Below are positions 5,218 to 7,263 of a stretch of DNA of 7,263 nucleotides, piece after piece (position 1 is the stretch's first letter; each line of letters starts with the position of its first letter). The translations under genes were made by a program, and so were the position numbers. The notes below the pieces were generated by a model that saw only the letters and a program-made list of their open reading frames with translations, searched no databases and was not told the origin of the DNA. The DNA is taken from assembly GCA_023135545.1 (NCBI GenBank), contig JAGLSY010000018.1, positions 1 through 7,263 on the forward strand, given 5' to 3'. Source of the stretch: Thermoplasmata archaeon (lineage in GTDB: Archaea > Thermoplasmatota > Thermoplasmata > SG8-5 > JAGLSY01).

Positions 5218-5994
5218 CTTCAATTTGTTGAACAATTCGAAGGCCTCTTGCGGGCTGTGGTTGTCGTGAACAACTGCGTTAACCGCCTGTATCATGGCAA
5301 CCGGGTTCTCGCTCTGGAAAATATTCCTTCCCATGTCCACACCTATCGCTCCGGCCGCTATGGCATCATGAGCCATCTTCAGTGCATCGGCCTCCGGCTG
5401 CTTCTTGCCGCCGGCTATGACAATGGGCACCGGACAGGTATCGACCACCTTCTCGAATCCCTCGACAAAATAGGTCTTGACTATGTGGGCTCCGAGTTCC
5501 GCGGCCATCCTGGAGGCCAGGCTCATGTATCTGGCATCCCGGACCATGTCCTTTCCAACGGCGGTTACGGCGATCACCGGGATTCCGTAGGCCTCGCACT
5601 CGTCAATCACCTCGGTGAATCCGAGGATGGTATCGCGCTCGTACTTGGCACCGACGAGAATCGACCATGCCACACCAGATACATTGAGGCGGATGGCGTC
5701 CTTGATGGAACATACCTGTCCCTCGTGGAGAAGGTCGTCATTGAGAATGCTGGTCCCACCCGAAACCCTGAGAACTATGGGGACATCGGTTGTGGGCTCG
5801 ATCCAGTTGCGCAATGCGCCGCGGGTGAGCATGAGGGTGTCGGCATGCGGGATGAGCGGGTTGACCATATCGGTAAATTTGTCCAGGCCAGTTGTAGGGC
5901 CCATGAAGTAGCCGTGGTCGACAGCCAGCATGACGGTTCTTCCGTCCTTCGGTTTGATTATCTTTGACAAGCGGTTTTTCATTCCCCAGTCCAT
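5215..5994 (-). CDS. LsrF-like class I aldolase / thiolase (DhnA family)
   Basis: A 259-residue TIM-barrel protein strongly resembling E. coli LsrF, which cleaves 3-hydroxy-5-phosphonooxypentane-2,4-dione (processed autoinducer-2) with coenzyme A. Shared blocks are DWGM near the N-terminus, TVMLAVDHGYFMGPTTGL at 20-37, HADTLMLTRG at 50-59, AVGKDMVRDARY at 145-156, AHIVKTYFVEGFE at 169-181, VIAGGKK at 192-198 and GVDMGRNIFQS at 218-228. K173 aligns with the Schiff-base lysine K203 of LsrF; the last two blocks bind phosphate. E. coli LsrF has about 32 more N-terminal residues; here the protein starts where homology starts. No other lsr genes lie nearby, so AI-2 degradation is not implied; fructose-bisphosphate or related sugar-phosphate aldolase activity (archaeal DhnA type) is an alternative. 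The ATG at 5994 is preceded by AGGATG and a TATA box. Confidence 0.9.
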   Translation of the reverse strand: MDWGMKNRLSKIIKPKDGRTVMLAVDHGYFMGPTTGLDKFTDMVNPLIPHADTLMLTRGALRNWIEPTTDVPIVLRVSGGTSILNDDLLHEGQVCSIKDAIRLNVSGVAWSILVGAKYERDTILGFTEVIDECEAYGIPVIAVTAVGKDMVRDARYMSLASRMAAELGAHIVKTYFVEGFEKVVDTCPVPIVIAGGKKQPEADALKMAHDAIAAGAIGVDMGRNIFQSENPVAMIQAVNAVVHDNHSPQEAFELFNKLK

Positions 5995-6036
5995 TATTAC
6001 ACATCCTGATTCTATAATATTTGATAATGCATGATT

Positions 6037-6044
6037 GTATTTAA
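6037..6044 (-). promoter_or_regulatory. TATA box for the LsrF-like gene
   Basis: On the minus strand this reads TTAAATAC, a good archaeal TATA match, with its centre about 46 bases before the ATG at 5994. The expected transcript start near 6015 leaves a leader of about 20 bases that contains AGGATG at 6007-6002. The gene can therefore be expressed independently of the surface-protein gene 77 bases upstream. Confidence 0.5.
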
Positions 6045-6071
6045 TTTTGTCTGGTGAGTAGGGCTGATGGT

Positions 6072-7263
6072 TTACTCGGTGCTGGGGTCCTGGGGTGGCT
6101 GGTCTGTGGTTTCAGGTAGAGCATCAGTGGTCTCTGGTGTCTCTTCAGTGGTTTCACTTGATACCTTGGGGGTTGCTGGCTTCCTCATTAAGAGGAGCAA
6201 ACCACCAACTATCGCGATAGCCAGTATGATAAAGATCCACGTGTAAATATCGGCACCATCATCATTCACCACTGGCGGGTCAGAAACTTCTGCATCCAGA
6301 GGTGCATAATCATCTTCGTCAGAGACGCCATCGCCATCGTCATCGGTGTCCATCCAGGATTCGGTGTTTTTCAGATCTCCGTTTGGAAGGCCGTCATTAT
6401 CCAGATCCCGGGGTGTGTGGGAGGAATCTCTTGGGTTTGTCCCCATCACCAATTCCCATTCATCCAGATACCCGTCATCATCATCGTCGGTGTCCTCATT
6501 ATTGCCAACACCATCATCATCCGTGTCCGTGTCTTCGTCCGGGTTCAATGGGAAGTCATCATCCACATCATAGGTCCCATCATTGTCATCATCCAGATCG
6601 GCATTGTCGCCAATGCCGTCATCATCGGAGTCCATATCTTCATCAGGGTCCAGCGGAAAATCATCTTCTGTATCTGACGTGCCATCGCCATCATCGTCGG
6701 TATCCGAAGAATTCGGAATACCATCATTATCTGTGTCCAGCCAGGTGGTGAAAGACCAGGTGTAATCATCGGCCGGCGTACCATCGGCAGTGCTGTTGGC
6801 GTTGCCGTCTAGGGTATAGTTCGCAAGATCCTTGGCCATGCTTCCATTCAGGGTTACCGTGTAGGTGGTGTTCTGGGACAGGTTGGCAGATGGTGTGATG
6901 GTCAACGTTGTGTTATCCGAGTTCCAGGAGAATATCACGCCCAGGGATGGGGATATTGTTATTGAGGCCTCGACAGATGACTGGTTCATGGATTTGTTGA
7001 AGGTTATGATGATCAGCGAGTTAGAAGGCACTTGATTGCCGGTCGGTGAATTGTCTGTCACTATAGGAGCCATTCCAGATAGAGGGGCTGGTTCCGGGTC
7101 TGGTGTATCATCAGAAGTTGTGTTCGCCTCTCCGAGATGGAAGTGTTTGTAAAGTGTGATACTATTTTGGCCTCCACCGCCCCATCCACTATTGCCAGAA
7201 TCCGCCCAGAAAAAATGAAGCCTTTCTCCGGAGATTTCAAGGCAGGGATACATTGCATTGGTA
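6072..7263 (-). CDS. Membrane-anchored surface protein with Ig-like and TSP3-like repeats (5' end outside the window)
   Basis: The frame is open to the window edge, so this is the C-terminal part of a longer exported protein; numbering here starts at the ATG at 7253, which is probably internal. Residues 1-40 (YPCLEISGERLHFFWADSG, then ITLYKHF) look like the last blade of a BNR/sialidase-type propeller. Residues about 62-170 form an Ig-like domain of the Big_5 type (ITFNKSM, TYTVTL, YTWSFTT). Residues about 173-325 are acidic thrombospondin type-3-like repeats (DTDNDGIPN, DSDDDGIGDNAD) that should bind Ca2+. A single transmembrane helix spans about 336-356, followed by RK and a Thr/Pro/Glu-rich tail of about 35 residues, so the repeats face outside. 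Ten N-X-S/T sequons lie in residues 44-183. A role in adhesion, cell envelope or extracellular substrate binding is inferred; no catalytic motif is visible. Confidence 0.85.
   Translation of the reverse strand, partial: TNAMYPCLEISGERLHFFWADSGNSGWGGGGQNSITLYKHFHLGEANTTSDDTPDPEPAPLSGMAPIVTDNSPTGNQVPSNSLIIITFNKSMNQSSVEASITISPSLGVIFSWNSDNTTLTITPSANLSQNTTYTVTLNGSMAKDLANYTLDGNANSTADGTPADDYTWSFTTWLDTDNDGIPNSSDTDDDGDGTSDTEDDFPLDPDEDMDSDDDGIGDNADLDDDNDGTYDVDDDFPLNPDEDTDTDDDGVGNNEDTDDDDDGYLDEWELVMGTNPRDSSHTPRDLDNDGLPNGDLKNTESWMDTDDDGDGVSDEDDYAPLDAEVSDPPVVNDDGADIYTWIFIILAIAIVGGLLLLMRKPATPKVSSETTEETPETTDALPETTDQPPQDPSTE
6492..6701 (-). repeat. Two tandem 105-bp units encoding 35-residue acidic repeats
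   Basis: Residues 185-219 and 220-254 of the surface protein are two adjacent units of exactly 35 residues (6597-6701 and 6492-6596). Each has D-D-D, then D/N-G-T, then DDFPLD/NPDED, then DDDGI/VGD/NN. The following segment starts the same way (TDDDDDGYLDEW) but diverges. At DNA level the region is rich in ATC and GTC triplets, so it can give spurious long reading frames on the opposite strand. Confidence 0.8.

Noticed and set aside
5152..5967. Plus-strand frame of 271 codons across the LsrF-like gene
   Set aside because: Shadow of a strongly conserved aldolase; its start also overlaps the end of the exporter gene and its translation resembles no family.
6302..6751. Plus-strand His/Arg-rich frame in the acidic repeat region
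   Set aside because: It is the complement of Asp-rich TSP3-like repeats; the His runs come from reading ATC/GTC triplets in another frame.

Overview
The window looks like a piece of an archaeal chromosome. The evidence is an archaeal-type S-adenosylmethionine synthetase, an archaeal-style winged-helix regulator coupled to it, several genes preceded by TATA-like boxes about 25 bases before the start codon or expected transcript start, an oligo-T terminator, and a large membrane-anchored acidic-repeat surface protein of the kind common in uncultured Thermoplasmatota and related Euryarchaeota. The Thermoplasmatota placement is an inference from overall gene style. No rRNA, tRNA, CRISPR array, transposase or phage gene was seen.

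Layout, left to right. Bases 1-1655 (+) hold the 3' part of the S-adenosylmethionine synthetase gene, overlapped by a winged-helix protein with a DUF4443-like C-terminal domain; two hairpins follow (1661-1721). Bases 1914-2983 (+) hold a two-gene unit: a membrane-anchored DUF4430 (transcobalamin C-terminal-like) protein and an overlapping membrane protein resembling an ECF-transporter substrate-binding (S) component. Together they suggest a micronutrient-capture module whose energising subunits lie elsewhere. Next come a 47-residue two-helix membrane peptide (3077-3220, +) with its own TATA box and a T-run terminator, and a stand-alone Lrp/AsnC effector-domain protein (3327-3545, +). Bases 3546-3750 form a convergent spacer with a 9-bp minisatellite and a weak hairpin.

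On the minus strand, 4324-3751 is a rubredoxin-Nudix hydrolase pair (rubredoxin first). A divergent spacer (4325-4568) carries a striking nested inverted repeat. A LysE-family exporter (4569-5186, +) then converges on an LsrF-like class I aldolase/thiolase (5994-5215, -), with a hairpin exactly between the two stop codons. The right end (7263-6072, -) is the C-terminal part of a secreted, membrane-anchored protein with a possible propeller remnant, an Ig-like domain, thrombospondin-3-like Ca2+-binding repeats, one transmembrane helix and a short tail.

Most of these are housekeeping or accessory genes in short independent units, and no single large operon links them. The parts most likely to repay attention are the DUF4430/ECF-S pair with the neighbouring small membrane peptide, the solitary LsrF homologue, and the structured spacers at 3549-3622 and 4414-4462.
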